Part shown: positions 62,301 through 64,000 of the stretch, piece after piece | Position numbering within the stretch: position 1 is the stretch's first letter | How the letters are laid out: each line of letters begins with the position of its first letter | Assembly: GCA_018881555.1 (NCBI GenBank) | Contig: JACAXG010000061.1 | Location: 2,604,001-2,668,000, forward strand | DNA: 64,000 bases | DNA from: Amblyornis subalaris | Taxonomy: Eukaryota; Chordata; Aves; Passeriformes; Ptilonorhynchidae | Reading direction: 5' to 3' | Program-made: the position numbers and the translations under genes | The notes under the pieces: generated by a model | The model's input: only the letters and a program-made list of their open reading frames with translations | Told to the model about the DNA's origin: nothing | Database searches by the model: none

Positions 62301-63181
62301 AAAGAGTTGGAAATTGCTTGTTTCTGTCTTCGAGTTTTTGATTACTTGTATACATTCCGTTGCATNGTATCCTGTCTGGGAAATAGGGATAGGTGAGAGG
62401 TATCTTGTGCTTTGCTGTGAATATTGGCCCGGGTCAGAGTTGTTGCTGGCTTGGAGACTGTGAACAAGCAAGCCCTCCTACAGAAAGATTCTGTTCCTGT
62501 TGAGTTTTGGTGATCTAGATTTCTAGATCAGCATTTGAGATTGTCTTTCTTGTAGTCCCTCTATCCAGATCCAGTGTGTCTCTTCCTCCCTCAACAGCTG
62601 ATGTTTATGCATATGTGTAGATCTGTGGATTTATGTTTTGTGTACGGAGTCTAGTGCTGTTAATGTGCTAAGTATTTAGGCATGTAATCCCTTCAGATAA
62701 ACCCAAAGAGCCTAAGAGTAAGTGATGGTTTAATAGCAAAATAGCTGCTGTTGCTTTAGAGCCCATTACTATGTGGTTTTCTTTTTCCTCCTGTGCTCCT
62801 GTAGAGAGATAAAACAATATGACAAAAGTTAAAAGATGGTGAACGGCACCTGTTTCGTTCCTTCTCAATAGAAAGACTAACTTGAGTATTGCTGCAATTT
62901 ATAGTAGTTCAGTGAATTCATATTTCAAAATTTCAAAAACTCACACCCTCCTACAAAATCTGCTGACACCAGATTGACAGACCTGGTGCTGAACACTTGC
63001 TTGTATTTTGTTTTTAATGAGCACCATGGTGTCAAGTGTTGCTGTCCAAGAGGAATGCTATGGTACAACGTCTTGTGACGGCTTTAGGCCCTAAGCACTT
63101 ACGTGTTCATCAAATGCTTGGTCGTTGCTTGTAATCGAGTTTGTTTTGCTTACTGGTTAAATCCTTCTCCTCTGTTTGTAG
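59352..63181. other. Intron-like DNA before the last STK31 exon remnant
   Basis: AT-rich sequence with scattered n bases. No exon-like match to STK31 or to another family was found, which is expected because the flanking remnants join directly in phase. Confidence 0.5.
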
Positions 63182-63430
63182 GACGATAAAGTTAAATCTC
63201 TTCTTCTGAATTTGTTCTGCTGGAATAGATTGATGCCGGAGCAGGTGTTGAGGAATGATTGCTTCCTCATAGTTGATCCAATTCCAGTTTCACTGCAACC
63301 AGGTGAAGAGTATGAGCCACTTGAAAAACATAATTCTGAGACAACAGATAAAAAAATAGTGATTGACTTAGGAGAATGGAGCAAACCCCACTCAAGAGAT
63401 GGGAAACTTTTCCATCAGGTGTTTGATTGA
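63182..63430 (+). pseudogene. STK31: STK31 last exon remnant with stop codon, open
   Basis: Acceptor TCTGTTTGTAG; the frame begins DDKVKSLLLNLF and contains MPEQVLRNDCFL, matching human DDKVKSLLCSLI and TAEQVLNADCFL. It stays open for 82 codons to TGA at 63428-63430. The C-terminal tail after the kinase fold is diverged, as expected. Confidence 0.85.
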
Positions 63431-64000
63431 GACTTCTCTTTTTGTTTGATTTTGAAATCATTGACCTGATCTGAAATCTCAAAGTACAAAAGGTTTGGTA
63501 GGTGCATTCATTTTTTGAGATTATACAGTCTTCACTGTGTTTTCTTTTAAGTGTATTTTATTCTAATTAAGCTTTTGGGAGTATAAGTGTGATTTTACCG
63601 ATTGTATTCTTAGGTTGTCAACCTTTTTCTTTTACTCATATGTAGGCTTTAAATTGACAGATACTGGTCTTGTTAGATGCCAGAGATCTTCAAGATGAAG
63701 TTTTAGTGAGTTGTTTTTGGATCCAGTTTTCTATCCCTCCTCATGCTCTGATTCCAGATAACATATTCCTCTTAAAGATCCTCTAGGGCACTATTTTTTG
63801 CTGAAGGTTTGTTTTTATCACATAGACAAGTTGTTCTTACAGCAACTGCCTTGAGGATTTAAGGAAAAACCCCAGTGTACTGCTTTGACAACTGGTAAAA
63901 GAAATGGTAAGCACCCTTCCTCTTTTCTCCCTTTCCACCTTTGAAAAATGCAATTGCCTTTTTAGAGAGCAGTCGTTCTTCTAGTTACTCCTTTGCAGTG
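63431..64000 (+). other. Sequence downstream of the STK31 stop
   Basis: No coding feature was recognised. No canonical AATAAA with a good downstream element was noted before the window ends. Confidence 0.4.

Larger units (their letters stand above)
35571..63430 (+). pseudogene. STK31: STK31 (TDRD8) remnant, probable unitary pseudogene
   Basis: Thirteen exon remnants in the right order and strand align with STK31, a germ-cell protein with an N-terminal Tudor domain, a central coiled coil and a C-terminal kinase-like domain. Its position after FAM221A matches human synteny. Disablements: a stop or frame break in the Tudor exon (35700), a stop at 37995, a stop at 48878, and a +1 shift with stops at 56063 and 56072 in the exon at 55996. 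Several exon phases in 51615-54360 also fail to join. Most kinase exons (those before 59286) were not found. The N-terminal start exon and a promoter were not found either. Other exons remain open with good splice sites, so the loss may be fairly recent, or some exons may persist by chance. Sequencing errors could explain a single shift but not several stops in different exons. Confidence 0.78.

Overview
The window looks like vertebrate genomic DNA, most likely from a bird. CR1-type LINE 3' ends are present, mammalian SINEs are not seen, introns are short, and the gene order CCDC126 - FAM221A - STK31 (all on +) matches the order I know from human chromosome 7p15. Gene identities come from reading translated exons against recalled family sequences; no database search was run. 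Isolated single 'n' bases are scattered throughout, so single-base indels need checking against reads.

Layout. 1-7850: AT-rich intergenic DNA with no recognisable gene and one ~140-bp repeat present twice (4791-4929, 6883-7020). 7851-12880: CCDC126, with one non-coding 5' exon, two coding exons (139 aa) and a 3' UTR. 12880-18940: intergenic, holding a perfect hairpin and a 26-base C run. 18940-19300: an LTR-like stretch with TATA and polyadenylation signals, directly followed by a CpG island (about 19290-20080) with a C-rich minisatellite. The FAM221A start codon lies in that island. 19775-28005: FAM221A, seven coding exons, 296 aa, open and splice-consistent, with one GC-AG intron. 28160-35570: no recognised gene apart from a possible 38-aa membrane microprotein; it also holds an LTR-like or repeat-derived block and a 699-bp solo LTR (33043-33741).

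35571-63430: remains of STK31 (TDRD8), a germline Tudor-domain/kinase protein. Thirteen exon remnants align in order with the known protein. Several keep correct splice sites and phases yet carry premature stops or frameshifts: a stop at 37995 one base before a preserved donor; a stop at 48878; a +1 shift plus two stops in 55996-56131; and a stop or frame break in the Tudor exon near 35700. The exons for most of the kinase domain were not found, although the last two exons are open. The simplest reading is a unitary STK31 pseudogene, and this is the main finding. CCDC126 and FAM221A next to it are intact, so the decay is specific to STK31.

The three genes have no known joint pathway. CCDC126 is a small Golgi/secretory protein related to the MGAT5 N-terminus, FAM221A is a conserved cysteine-rich protein of unknown function, and STK31 is a germ-cell protein.
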